Positions 46,917-58,260 of a stretch of 64,000 nucleotides of DNA are shown one piece after another. The stretch is taken from NCBI GenBank assembly GCA_034508935.3, contig CM067443.1, forward strand, positions 4,582,472 to 4,646,471. The letters run 5' to 3'. Source of the DNA: Berghia stephanieae. Its lineage: Eukaryota > Mollusca > Gastropoda > Nudibranchia > Aeolidiidae. Every line of letters begins with the position of its first letter. Position 1 is the stretch's first letter. Both the position numbers and the translations under genes were made by a program. The notes beneath the pieces were generated by a model. That model was not told the origin of the DNA. It was given only the letters and a program-made list of their open reading frames with translations, and ran no database searches.

Positions 46917-49322
46917 TCTACCCAGCACTGATTGGGTAGCTGGACCTGTTCGATGTGGCTGGAAGTGCTATCCGAAAGGTAGCAAACAATTCTCATTGTC
47001 CATTTTAGGCCATAGGAACCGGGATAAACTCCGCTCCATGGGCCTGATGACTCTATTTCTTACGATTATCTTTTTACCAGCCTTAGACTTCTTGAAGACC
47101 CGGGGTGGCTTGACCTTGACTAGACGTTTTAGAAACACTTGTACTAAGCTATCTGAGGTAACCTTGCATTACATAAATTGAACAAAGCACAAGATCTCGT
47201 ATAGTAAGTGTATTATCAATGAAACAAAAACCAAAATATAAAATGCAAGCTTTCACTTTTTATCGAGTTTTCCAAAATTATGTCCTGTTTGTTTAATGAG
47301 TTACAATAATTCACGCCCCGTTGCATTCAATGTCAAAATGGACATGCTGACATTACAAATTGGACGTTGGACGAGACATGGAAATGAAAAACTATGTAAC
47401 CTCTCTCATTACAGCCGGTAACACCCCCGTTTCTTTCTCATTGCTCAAATGTGACGTGTCGAGTCCTAACGGTACTACGAAGACATGTTTGACTGTCGTG
47501 ACGTGACATCAGCGTCACTCCACACAAAGAACGGTTTACTACATTCAAAGGACCTTTTGTTTTTAAACATGAGCTTTTATAAACCCGTTGAATGTGCTCA
47601 TAAAGCTTATCAGGGGATCCAAAGCTAGCAGCAACACATGTTATATGACTCCTGTAAGGGTGCTATTAATATTTTTTCGACAGAGAAATCGTCGTTCCCA
47701 GACAGGTGTTCATTTTTCACTTGAGTAAAGTGAGAAAATGTGAGTAAAGAGCATTTTCCAAGAACCCAATTTTGCATTGCCCACGGCGTGACTCAAACCA
47801 AGGACCTACAGGTCACAAGCCGCTGCCATGCCACAAAGCGGCATATTTTATACTAATGATCTTATGTCTTGTCAGAAGCAAAATATTATCTATTTATTTT
47901 GTTTTCAGGTACGAAATGGCCTTGGAATGTTCGAGAAAGGTTCTCGGACTTTCACACACACCTTTGACGGTTTCGCGAAACTGGCCAGTTGGAAGTTTTT
48001 GGGCAATGGACGGTTTTATTCTCAACTCGTTTTCTCAGGTCTAATTTCTACTTGGAGTCGTGTCGAGATGATACCATCGCTCCTTATCTCCTATTCCAAT
48101 CTGTATCTCCTCCATTCGGATATTTTGATATGTTTAAATGTCTGATCCGAGGCATTGACAACATGAATATCAATGTTTACGAAGTCCGCCATCCTAAGAA
48201 CAATAAACGACAATATGCCGCACTTAGTGACTTTTGGATCATTTATAAGATAAATATCGACAAATTGTCGACTAAAAAGAGGCTGGAACCAGTAATAAAG
48301 AATAAAGCAGTGACAACAGGATCGACTGGACAACGTCTCGGATTTTTAAATCTCCTGTCTTCAGCTCACCCTTTGCCCGAGCCTGGCACAAATAACCATC
48401 TTACATTCTTGTCAAGTGTTGCAGTATTCCCTTGGCAAAGCAGCATGATGAACCTGATTCGTATTAAATCTCTAAAGCGTCGGAAAGTCATTGCTTCTTG
48501 GTATGTCGATCAAATTCCGTACATGCATTCATTCTCGGTCACTCAGACAAAGGCGATCATTCTTGCTAGTCCATTCTACGTAAGCATTTCGTGTATGGCT
48601 GCAAAAGCACAACCGTTTGCCTGTGTGAAATGGTACCCGGAACAACCAGCCACCTTGTATGTGGTCGGATTAAAGTCTGGTAAGGTCAAGGCTATCAAAA
48701 TACCAAGCGTATTTACCATGCACCACGTGAATGCTTATGACGAAATAAATAATACAATTATCATGGATATATCATCATACCCGTCTCCAGAATTCGTCCG
48801 ACATTTGGAACTTGCAACTTAAGAGATCCTGTCAAAAGAAATCATTTTGATGCCCATGCTAGATTGAAACGTATAAGAATTGACCTCAACAACAATACGG
48901 CGGTCATTGAGAATATCGGAAAGGACCCGGATCCTGGTATAGCTTCTTACTTAGATATGCCAGTCATCAACGAAAAATATCGTTCCAAACATTATTGTTA
49001 CGTCTATGGTATTGTTTTGAAGACAGACAATGTTACACTTAACAATGTGGCTATAGTCAAGAAAGATTTGTGCCACGATGGGAAAGGTGACAAAATATGG
49101 AGAGTACCGGGATCGTATCCAGTGGAACCTTGGTTCGTGCCAACCCCTCAGGCTTTGGAGGAGGATGACGGGATATTGCTAGTTCCGGTTTTACGTGGAT
49201 TTGAGCGCAAGACGTACCTTGTTATGTTAAATGCAAAGACATTGACTTTGATAAACGAGGCCCAGACACCTACTAACATTCCTTATTCTTTACACGGCCG
49301 CTTTTTCCATGCTGAATATTGA
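46103..49322 (+). CDS. Carotenoid cleavage oxygenase (BCO/RPE65 family) with leader-like N-terminus; frame broken twice
   Basis: Two coding exons, 46103-46330 and 47909-49322, joined in phase 0 at NPLPEWLNGTL/VRNGLGMFEKG, the family's conserved opening. The family cleaves the polyene chain of carotenoids or isomerises retinoids with Fe(II) held by four histidines. All four sites are visible: SSAHP (His at 48367), PYMHSF (48526), FTMHHVNAYD (about 48721) and IPYSLHGRF (49293). FDGFAKL and a C-terminal stop at 49320-49322 are also present. Length about 545 residues, normal for the family. The first 22 residues, MDSFLSCIVFVWALFSTIGV plus KA, look like a signal peptide, which cytosolic BCO1/RPE65 lack. 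The frame shifts near 48020 (RFYS to TRFLRSNFY) and near 48818 (LELAT to LRDPVKRNHF). Everything else is conserved, so this is either a recent pseudogene or a good gene with assembly errors. The intron (46331-47908) holds three SINEs. Confidence 0.85.
46404..46668 (-). mobile_element. Type A SINE, minus strand, head end lost
   Basis: Tail region CACTAAGCGTTCTCAAAGCG with GCTTTACAAGGGGTC; the body has ATTCATTTTACACTTGAGTT and the B-box area GAGTTCGAACCCTGGG. The outer part of the tRNA head is missing. Intronic in the carotenoid oxygenase gene. Confidence 0.8.
46753..47058 (+). mobile_element. Type C SINE with an internal (CA)n expansion
   Basis: Head AGTTCGGTTGGTAGAGCACT, B-box-like GATCGATCCTGG, (CA)n at 46872-46913, then CTACCCAGCACTGATTGGGT, and 3' GGAACCGGGATAAACTCCG followed by GGGCCTGATGACTCT. 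The (CA)n is absent from the copy at 43668, so it expanded after insertion or in the source. Confidence 0.75.
47567..47845 (-). mobile_element. Type A SINE, minus strand
   Basis: Tail GTTGAATGTGCTCATAAAGC; body TTCATTTTTCACTTGAGTAA; head ends GCCATGCCACAAAGCGGC at 47843. More diverged than the 62938 copy. It ends about 65 bp before the exon 2 acceptor. Confidence 0.75.
47909..49322 (+). CDS. Carotenoid oxygenase, second coding exon carrying the catalytic domain
   Basis: Starts after tattttgttttcag. It holds almost the entire beta-propeller domain in one exon, whereas vertebrate relatives split it among many, which hints at intron loss or a retro-derived body. It shows two shifts of the same sense (frames 2, 1, 0), near 48020 and 48818. 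Without them the reading is continuous to 49322. Confidence 0.8.
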
Positions 49323-51008
49323 TGATTTCTTTGTCCAGTTTAGTTTAGATGTAATCTTTTATTTGAATAGACATATACGCCCTCTAAATTAGATCTAAAC
49401 GCCTTTTAAAAATTGAAATATAAACATAAAATGATCTGAGACTCAAATGTATCCATAAGACGCCTTGTATTTGAAATGCAGAATGGAAATGATGCGCTAG
49501 ACTGTTGTTTTATTTGTTGTCTCTGAATATGAGAAAATATGATATTGAAATAATCTAGGGAACGAAAGTATATATGTCTCGATCCTGAAAGAATACTCGA
49601 AAGATAAGCAACCGGGCGATATATTAGAGTACAGCATGAGCTGAAAATTATTTACTTCATCGAAACCTAACTATAAATGCAAAATCCTTTCTCTAATGAT
49701 CTAGACTCTAGTTTTTAGCAAATTGAATTGCCAGTTAAAGTACAAATGTGGGAATCATTTCTTTTGTTCTTACTCACTTTCATATTTACCAACGTTCTCA
49801 TTTACTTTTCTACCTACTTACTTAATAAAGGGAACGAAAGTATATATGTCTCGATCCTGAAAGAACACTCGAAAGATGAGCATACAGGCGAGATATTAGA
49901 GTGAACATTCAGTATCAACATTTCTTTATTCTTTTAATCTAAAGCGTTACAATTTAGTATGGATTTAAAATATTTATAATTAGATACTATGCAAACGTTC
50001 ATAAAGACTTCAATATTATATTTGAAACACAAGTCGTGAGCTTATCAGTGATTTAAAAGGGCACATAATAGAACCAGTATTCAAATTATGAAATGTGAAT
50101 GTGATGGATTTTTTAATATGCTAATTTGCTTTACAGTTAATTTTCTTATTCTTTTTAGTTTTTATTAACCTAATTATTCTCCTCCATACATTATGTCTAT
50201 AATGTATTCATTATTTTATTCGAATTGATTTCGTATTACATGCCATTATGTATTTTGCAAATTATGAAAGAGTATTTTATTAACATGCAATCGTAGCGTT
50301 ATCATTCATGTGGGAACTTTGATAAGTTAAATTACCGCATCCATTTATTTATTTTAATGTTATAATATCATGTATTGAATATTTCGCACAGCAATTGTAT
50401 TAAAAGGCGGTGTCTCTGTGTAATCCTTAACAATTGTGATATGATGTGATAGCAATAATGACCTAGAGTGTTTCTGAAGGATTCTTTTAATCCACGAATA
50501 CCTTGTAACAAATTTGATAATAATCTGCTTAAATTTTCGCTAGATATCGTTCTTGTACTGTACTCCATTGAATTAGATCTTGTCTTACGTTCATGTAACA
50601 TTTGCAGGTGTGAAAACCGGACATTGATATAGACTTGTTTCAGCATCATTAAAATGGAGAATATTTTGCAAGCATTTCCATTACGTAAATAATACCATTA
50701 CAATATTATGGGTTGCCATGCTCGAAAATAAGTACAAGATGGTCTTTCCTTATTTTGGGCGAATATCCGTTTAATACATCGTATCGTATAGTATCGTTTA
50801 AGAGCTAATATGTTTTTAAAACTTTTAAATTATGGATGTTCTGCGAAACTTTCATGCATAGATAAGATTATCAAAGTTATGTAAATAACATTCATATAAA
50901 TAACATATCCATGTATTGAGATTTTTTTTTTAATTTTACAATTGTGATTAATGTAAAAATGCATTTTTTGTGACAATAACGACTTTGGAATGTTTCATTA
51001 TCTTGACG
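49323..51008. other. Downstream of the carotenoid oxygenase gene; one dispersed direct repeat
   Basis: No second gene seen. GGGAACGAAAGTATATATGT followed by CTCGATCCTGAAAGAA occurs at about 49558-49632 and again at 49829-49905, about 75 bp with about 85-90% identity and the same orientation. Otherwise AT-rich. Confidence 0.5.
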
Positions 51009-51236
51009 GGTTGTCTTTTTTACGAAACCCGCCGAAACCCGCCGAAACCCAGTCCCAGGTTCACTCCCCAAATGTGTACACTTCCCTGAGCCTCAGGTTC
51101 ACTCCCCACTGCTACCTACTTCTCATAACTTTGTCGGGTTTCGTCGGGTTTCGGTGGGTTTCGGCGGGTTTCGGCGGGTTTCGGCGGGTTTCGGCAGGTT
51201 TCGGCGGGTTTCGGCGGGTTTCGTAAAAAAGACACA
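51009..51236. repeat. Inverted-repeat element with internal 10-bp GGTTTCGGCG tandem repeat
   Basis: Left end TTGTCTTTTTTACGAAACCC and right end GGGTTTCGTAAAAAAGACAC are reverse complements. The right arm is extended by about nine copies of GGTTTCGGCG (51132-51223), while the left arm has about three in reverse sense. Confidence 0.75.
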
Positions 51237-51415
51237 CCGACCTTGACTTGGACTTCCGCTTTCGATGCCATCCGACTTCGCAGTTTATATTTGGCCGTTC
51301 CTTTTATTCTCGTGATGAAAATTCTCCAATTGCCTCTGTCTTGCGCTTTTTATGATGATTGATAGCTTTGCCAGGGATGTTACACTGGTTTCTTCATTGA
51401 GTTGTTTTCATTATC

Positions 51416-51607
51416 TATAGATAGAATGCGCTTGGCCAAGGAATTCACAACATTGCTATCCGGAAGTATAACGGACCAACACACAAACTCTGTGTAACCA
51501 TGAACTTTTATAGTCTGGTTATTACAGTTTAGTGAGAACAACTCACAAACGCGGATGGCAAAAACAGTAACAAAGGCCTGAGTGACGTCATCTGCATACT
51601 ATCTATA
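51416..51607 (+). mobile_element. MITE family S, full-length single copy
   Basis: 192 bp with 14-bp terminal inverted repeats (TATAGATAGAATGC and GCATACTATCTATA, one mismatch). Same length and nearly identical to 58261-58452; no coding capacity. Confidence 0.8.
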
Positions 51608-52110
51608 CATTGAAAATGTTTATTATTGATTCCTTGAATAATTCAATATAATGTTGTTCTTTTTTATCACCGGACACTTATGATATGATAACCCTTTTGT
51701 CCAGAGCGGAGGATAAGTAGAATGAGTAATTGCAACATTCTTACGTTGTCTTCAAACCAATTTATGTAATTAGATACTCTATCGAGACGCACAAGACACA
51801 CACAGTATTTACAGCAGCTGTCATCCGTAAGAACATAAGTCATTGTTTAAGTTTGTTCTTGAATTGCATTTTGTATAGACCACGTGGTTGTGAATAAGTG
51901 TATGTATGATTTCGCGCAATTGTGTATGGATATTATGTGTGTGCGTATGAAATCATCGAAATGGGTTTATAACTATGTCAAAAGACCTTTGAAATGGTGC
52001 TGTGTTGTTTGTGCGTGTATGTGGGTGTGTGAGTGAGTGAGTGAGTATGCCCGTATATTTGTTGAAAAGAAAGATGATTGTAAGCTTGAGAGAAAGTGAA
52101 GGAGATTGAG
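51608..52110. other. No gene seen
   Basis: Nothing supported. Confidence 0.45.
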
Positions 52111-52114
52111 AGAG

Positions 52115-52260
<146 letters not shown>

Positions 52261-52345
52261 TATTGATTTCTCGCAGAGACAAAAACTATTTGTAGAATTT
52301 GTTACATTTTAAATACTTCATCAAGCCGTCAAAATGGCGATAACC

Positions 52346-52496
52346 ATTCCCCTTTGTCTTACTTTTTTCATTAAGTCCTTTTAATTTATACATCTGGAAT
52401 GTTTTTACTTTCCAATTTTCTTCCTTTTTTCTGGCGCTGACATGACCTAAATGTGTTGCAAGCGCCGTAAAACCCTTTACATAAACGAACGAACAA
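52346..52496 (+). repeat. Family C repeat, 5'-truncated copy 10
   Basis: Only the last ~150 bp: CCCTTTGTCTTACTTTTTTC, TGGCGCTGACATGACCTAAA, GTTGCAAGCGCCGTAAAACC and a short tail. This 5' truncation with an intact 3' end is typical of LINE-driven copies. Confidence 0.8.
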
Positions 52497-53202
52497 AAAT
52501 TAGCGTGGTTTGAATATAATCGTCCCTGGACAGTTCTTCCGGAGTACATTTTACCTTGTTTGCACCGAATTTTTTTTCTTCTGAATCTCAAAAATGCTAC
52601 TAGAACGTTTATTTTTGCATTACGGGTATAATAGCTTTGATTGTGTCCATTAAGTTAAGATTTGCATGTATATGTGGTTACCTCTGTTCAACCTATTTTG
52701 TGGCTATGAATTGGGTGACTATCATTATTTTCGAAATCAATAAAGTACTTTGCTTGTGCAAAAAGCATAAAGAGATATATTATATGTATATATTTATACT
52801 TGAAAACAAAGACGTAGAGAAGATCAATCAATGTTATTCTTTAATTGTAATCAATATTTCCCTTGATTAACTCGCTTTGATGATGAAACAAGATAAAGGG
52901 CATTGAGATATGCCTAGAAACATGTTTTATAATAGATGACTAAAAGTTTAAATAACTGTGCAACGTCCTAATTATGTCATTAACAATTTAGTTATCGTCA
53001 AATGTTCCAACCTTTGTTTGAAAAATATATAAAAGCAAACATACATCCATCCTTAACCTTTGGGTTTTTGTCAATATCACGCTCTCAGTTTGATTTTGTT
53101 TTTAGTTTATTTTTTGTTTTGTTTTATTTTGTTTCCTCCACATGCCCCAATTCCTTGTCGTGATGTGGCTGCTTGCCTGCATTTTTTGATCCGGAGGGTA
53201 TA
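52497..53202. other. No gene seen
   Basis: AT-rich; nothing supported. Confidence 0.45.
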
Positions 53203-54235
53203 CCAGGGCCCGTTTTCATAAACGTGGACTAGCGCTCAGTCTCTGACTTTAGTCAATGACTTGAAAAAATCGGATTTCACGTGAGTTGACTAAGCAAGTG
53301 CTAGACTAAAATCACGTCACCTTCAGACTAAGTTTGGCCAAGTTTTAGTCATTTGCTGAGGCAGGACTTCAACTTTAGTCTGATACTAGTTACAAGGATA
53401 CACCATAGCGTCGACAAGACAGCAGCTATTTTTATATTGAGAGAGTTTCGGTTAGGAAGGAAAATAGGTCGGTTACGAATGACAGAGGCAAAAAGTGTCC
53501 TGTTGCTATTGACACTGGCTTTTAAAAACTATAAGATAAATGCAGATCGTCGAAAGTACACATTTTTGGGAGTAAAAACTAAAAAAAAAAACTGAATCAA
53601 TCGACTCGCGAGTTGCGATTTAACGGAGACGCGAAACCGAACAAAGAACACCAAAAAATGATTTGATAATAATATAGTGGAGACAAAAGCTGGCATTGTA
53701 ACTGACTGAAATAATGTGATTTGTCTGAACACACTTTCTCTTTTGTTTGTTTGTTTTTGGGGGGAGGAGGGGGAGGGGGGGGGGGGGGGGGGGGTTGTGG
53801 TTCAATTTGTTTGAGTGTCAATGAAACATTCATTGCCTAAATATAGAGTCTATCAGTCTATATCACGTGATTTGATTCATAATGGCAAAAGTAAGTTAAA
53901 ATACGAAAAGGAACGAAATATTATCTATATCTGATGTGTTGCTAATTTCTTCTTTGGAAATCGTTTACGTTGAAAGTATGAAGGCTGGTATCTTACCCGC
54001 CATCGTGTACTAAAGATCGTGATGTTACCAGCACAAAATAGCCAAATTAGTCACCGTCCTTACTACCCCCAATTCTACGCAAGAGATCAGCTAGTCAGAG
54101 ACTAGAAAGCGTTCATGAAATTCGATTTTTTTTTAGTTACTTACTTTGCTCAGGCTTAAGACTAGCTAGATAGTCATTTACTAGACTGGTAAAAAAAAAG
54201 TCAATCTAGTCAGCGTACGTGAAAACGGGCTCTGG
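53203..54235. mobile_element. DNA transposon remnant with ~30-bp terminal inverted repeats
   Basis: Left tip CCAGGGCCCGTTTTCATAAA and right tip (minus strand) CCAGAGCCCGTTTTCACGTA match over about 30 bp, followed by shared GACTAG motifs. Subterminal GACTA/TAGTC words are frequent at both ends. The interior (including a G-run at 53757-53793) has no recognisable transposase. Superfamily not assigned. Confidence 0.65.
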
Positions 54236-54317
54236 GCTGGAGCCCGGGCTCCTATTAGGTTGGAGATCTACTGTGTCGGCCTTATGTGCAACTGAAACAC
54301 CGAGAGGATAAGTGAGT

Positions 54318-54432
54318 TTATTTAGTCTGTTTGTTCGTTTGTATTTTATCTGTTTTTGTTTTTTGTTGTTTTTTAAAGTTTTGTTTTTGCTTTTTTTTTG
54401 TTTGTTTTTTTTTTTTTTTTTGTTTTTTTTTT
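54318..54432. repeat. T/G-rich low-complexity tract
   Basis: TTTG/TTTTG with poly-T. Confidence 0.8.
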
Positions 54433-54930
54433 GTCGTTGCCCTGTCTGTTGGGTTTTTAATACCAGACATGTGCCTGGTATTGCAGGTGGTTAAACAAGA
54501 CAAAAAATAAAAGATAATTTAAACGTGTGTAAATGCATTCATTGTGCTTGTTCGGCCTTTCAGAATTCTTCACTCATCTCTCTGTAAATCATTTATAAAA
54601 AGCCCTCTTGTCCGTACAGTTAGTTGACCTTTATGTGCCCGCGCTTAACAAACAGCCAGAAGCAATTTAACCAGTAGTACACCTGAGTCAAGTAAGATAT
54701 TGTACGCATGGTCAAGCTCAAAATGCCTGGGCCACCATTGTCTCCTTGCCCGTGGGATTGAATCTGTGGTGCTAACGACTTCAATGGGAAAAGAGATGTT
54801 GTGACAGAGGAAATGAGTTGGCATTTAATGCCATAAAACTGAAACACTGGATAGATAAACAGCAGTTTGTAGAGTATTTGAATTTAATAGTCTGTGAAGC
54901 TTTTTGGTCTTGAGCTGTGACACTGACACT
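54433..54930. other. No gene seen
   Basis: Nothing supported. Confidence 0.4.
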
Positions 54931-54934
54931 CAGC

Positions 54935-55185
54935 TTGAAACCTACACTGTCGTACTCTCCAAAAAAAAAACACGTTTTAAAGATCATGGCCAGAAAATTC
55001 GTCCTTGAACTCGATTAAACTCGGTTTTCTTTTTTTTTTTTTTTTTCTTTCGTTTCGTTTTGTTTTTGTTTTGTTTTGTTGTTTTTTTAGCCTTGTTTAA
55101 GAATGTTTGACAAGATGAGGGTCATTTTAATTTATCGATATTTGAAGGACGACTTTTCTGGCCAGAATGTTTTAAAATGTGTTGT
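54935..55185. mobile_element. MITE family F, degraded copy with poly-T insertion
   Basis: The left arm contains GGCCAGAAAATTCGTCCTTG and the right arm GGACGACTTTTCTGGCCAGA, reverse complements around a T/G-rich expanded centre. Confidence 0.6.
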
Positions 55186-55194
55186 TGTTTTTTT

Positions 55195-55460
55195 TCATCA
55201 GTGTACGACAGCGCACGTCCAGGCTCGAGTCCCGCCGCTGTAGGGCGACACAAAGTTGAGTCCTTGGAAATGCCTCTTAACTCACATCTCTCAAAATATT
55301 CGGGTGTAAAATGAGTCTCTGACCGGCAACACCAATATCTTTCTTGAAATAAAGTGGGAATGGGGTATCATAGGCATCGTCTTGACCGACATAATTGTGG
55401 GTGACCTCTTGCAAAGAGTTTTATTGGATATTTATTGCGCTATATAAAAGCTCACTTGAT
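55195..55460 (+). mobile_element. Type A SINE, divergent copy
   Basis: Keeps a B-box-like GGCTCGAGTCCCG, GTTGAGTCCTTGGAAATGCC, GGGTGTAAAATGAG and the tail GATATTTATTGCGCTATATA. The start of the head is missing or rearranged. Confidence 0.65.
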
Positions 55461-56062
55461 GTGTTTTTTTTTTTTCTTTGCGACAAATCAGTGCAAACTT
55501 GAAATAATCAAGAAACTGCATTCTTTAAATTCTAAAACTTTGTTTTTGTATCTCCTGTGATTTGCTCGCTCCTTGGTTTAAAAAGTACTTTTGTCCATTA
55601 TTAATAATTTTTTCTTCAGTCAAATGTCAATAAACCATTTAATTTTTGGACATTCTGATTCTTTTGTTTGATTGTTTGTTTGTCGTTTTTTTTGTTTTGT
55701 TTTGTTTTGTTTTTTGTTTTGTTTGTTTTGTTTTGTTTTTGTTTTTTTTCTTTCTTATTACATTATTGACTAAAATGTTTCTTATATTATTTCTCTAGCA
55801 TTTTATCGATGACTTTATGGCTGACGTTCTCTTTCACTATATTTCATCTTTATAGTAACAAACAATAAAGCAGACACCAGACACCGTAATTCGCTGTCTT
55901 TCTTTAAAGCCTCTTTGAAAATATGATACATCCTTTCCGTTTTCTGTGAGTGATTTTATTGAATGCTACATATTATGGTCGCATGTGCATATTTTATGTT
56001 TAACGCTTCCGAGCATTTTTGGTGGAAAGGGGCGCTATAGAAATCGTAGCATTTATATTATA

Positions 56063-56064
<2 letters not shown>
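55461..56064. other. No gene seen
   Basis: T/G-rich (TTTTG)n tract at 55665-55752; remainder unassigned. Confidence 0.45.
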
Positions 56065-56140
<76 letters not shown>

Positions 56141-56142
56141 TA
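56065..56142. repeat. (TTA)n microsatellite
   Basis: ATT repeats in two blocks. Confidence 0.95.
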
Positions 56143-56870
56143 TGAGTCATCAGAAAGGAACATTATAATATGATTTTTTTAAACATCCATCTGAATATAA
56201 ACTATCAGAGCCGCAATATCATTACATATTTACGTCTAACAATCATGTGACAGTCGTTTTCATGGGAGAGAGAATAATCAGAAACAACAACACATTTCAC
56301 ATAAATCTTTAAATTGTAGACATTGCTGCCGTTGTTTTTAAAATTACAGTATATGCAATGTTAACCAAATAGCACATACTGTGTTCTTTAATAAAACGGC
56401 AGATTTGGTAAGCCAATCAACACAATGGCCATTAGCGTAAATCTAGACTTTATAATATGGACCCGCAAGGTACGAGGTCAAATTTTGTCGAGATATATAA
56501 TTACAGTTCCCTGATCAACTTGGTAGTTGATGGGTTGCTGGATCTTATTTAGATCTGACAGAGAGCATTGTGCGTCTGGTTAGCATCATATCCAGTGTCA
56601 GGCAATTTTAATTTACGCTGTCTGCTAGAGAAATGGGATAAAATACAACTACTACTTCAAAAGGAAAGGAATACAATGAGGTTTTGTTGGTAAACCAGTG
56701 ACATAGGTCTCAACTTGTAACAAAATAAATTCAAACGATGATGAGAGTGTTTAGGGACTGGGTTGCTGACTGTAATTGGGTCCCAGCGTTGTTTTTTTTA
56801 ATATGTAAGTTGCACATATGTTATAGGGGAATGATGACAGTGAAGGATTGTAACGGAAATATTAGGACGG
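56143..56870. other. No gene seen
   Basis: Nothing supported. Confidence 0.45.
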
Positions 56871-56875
56871 TTGTT

Positions 56876-56945
56876 GTGATGATGATGATGATGATGCCGA
56901 TGATGGTGATGATGATGATGATGCCGATGATGGTGACGATGACTA
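56876..56945. repeat. Imperfect (GAT)n with a duplicated 30-bp block
   Basis: GATGATGCCGATGATGGTGA occurs twice about 27-30 bp apart. Confidence 0.8.
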
Positions 56946-57054
56946 CAATGTTACTATTATGCATATGTGTAAGTGGGTCTATGTCATTATATTGTATTGT
57001 TATAAATGTGTAACCAAATGACAAATTGCCACTTTTTTTTAGGACAATAAAGAT

Positions 57055-57177
<123 letters not shown>

Positions 57178-57589
57178 ATACCACTCGACTGAGGTTTGAA
57201 TATTGGCTGCCGGAGTAACGAATATATTGTTAGAATGTTGTTGTAAAACGGACGACAATCAGGTGACTTGTAATGAATTGAATAAATAGTTGGTTGCACA
57301 AGGATTGCAAAGGGAATACACTGAGCCTGCTTATGTCATGAAAACTCGCCATATCTACACATCTGCATAACAGATGCCTATTTTATTTTAAATGAGAGGA
57401 AGAAAAACGCACTTGTTAAAAATATAGATGATAAAGAAACAGTAAGATGAACTGCAGTACTGGAGAATAAGAAAAGATTCACGACTGTTATTCAATCCCA
57501 GGGCGAGATCGAAATCATTCAAGTATTCATTTTTCTTTTTTTTTTTTCTTACAAACGTCAAATATCCTGCGTTCTTTTATAAGTCTTCC
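57178..57589. other. No gene seen
   Basis: Nothing supported. Confidence 0.45.
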
Positions 57590-57842
57590 TAAACCAGTCA
57601 ACTGTCGTACTCTGGAAAGACGCGTGTTTAAAATGTGGCCAGAAAACCCGTCCTTTAAAAATCGACTGATTTAAATAATCCTCATCTTGGCAAAAACTCT
57701 CAAACCTGGGAACTCGCAAAATCCCAGGTTTGAAACTTTTTGCCAATATGAGAGTCATTTAAATCGATCGTTATTTGAAGGACGACTTTTTGGTCAAATT
57801 TTTAAGCACGCGTCTTTCCAGAGTACGTCAGTTAACTGGTTA
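57590..57842. mobile_element. MITE family F, full-length foldback copy
   Basis: Two ~125-bp arms in inverted orientation meet near 57713. The left arm has GTCGTACTCTGGAAAGACGC, the right arm GCGTCTTTCCAGAGTACGTC. The whole element can form one long hairpin. Fragments of the same family lie at 30535, 52217, 54935 and 62715. Confidence 0.75.
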
Positions 57843-58260
57843 ATTCTACAATCATGCAGAAACTGTTTGATTGTTTACTCAACCAACCCGACATGCATGA
57901 TGTTATTGATTGAATTGAATACTAGAATCTCCATGTAACATCCAATTAGGCTATAAATAAGTCGTTCTTACTTCTCACGCTATCGTCGCTCTCAGGCATT
58001 GGCATACTTATCTCGTAACAATCTAAATGCTCATCCGATTTTCTCGCATTACGCTGCAGTCAGCATAAGATGAGATTTGCTGATAGAAAAAATAAGCACA
58101 TACTAATTATATAACTCTATTCCGCCCGCGGCATTCTAAATAAATAATTAATTAAATCATGCTTATTTTTTTTCTTTTTAACACCATGAAGTCAATACTC
58201 GTCAAGATTTCGAATGAAGGTGCATGAGATAGTGAGATAGTGCCCTCGGAGACAGCGATA
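57843..58260. other. No gene seen
   Basis: Nothing supported. Confidence 0.45.
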
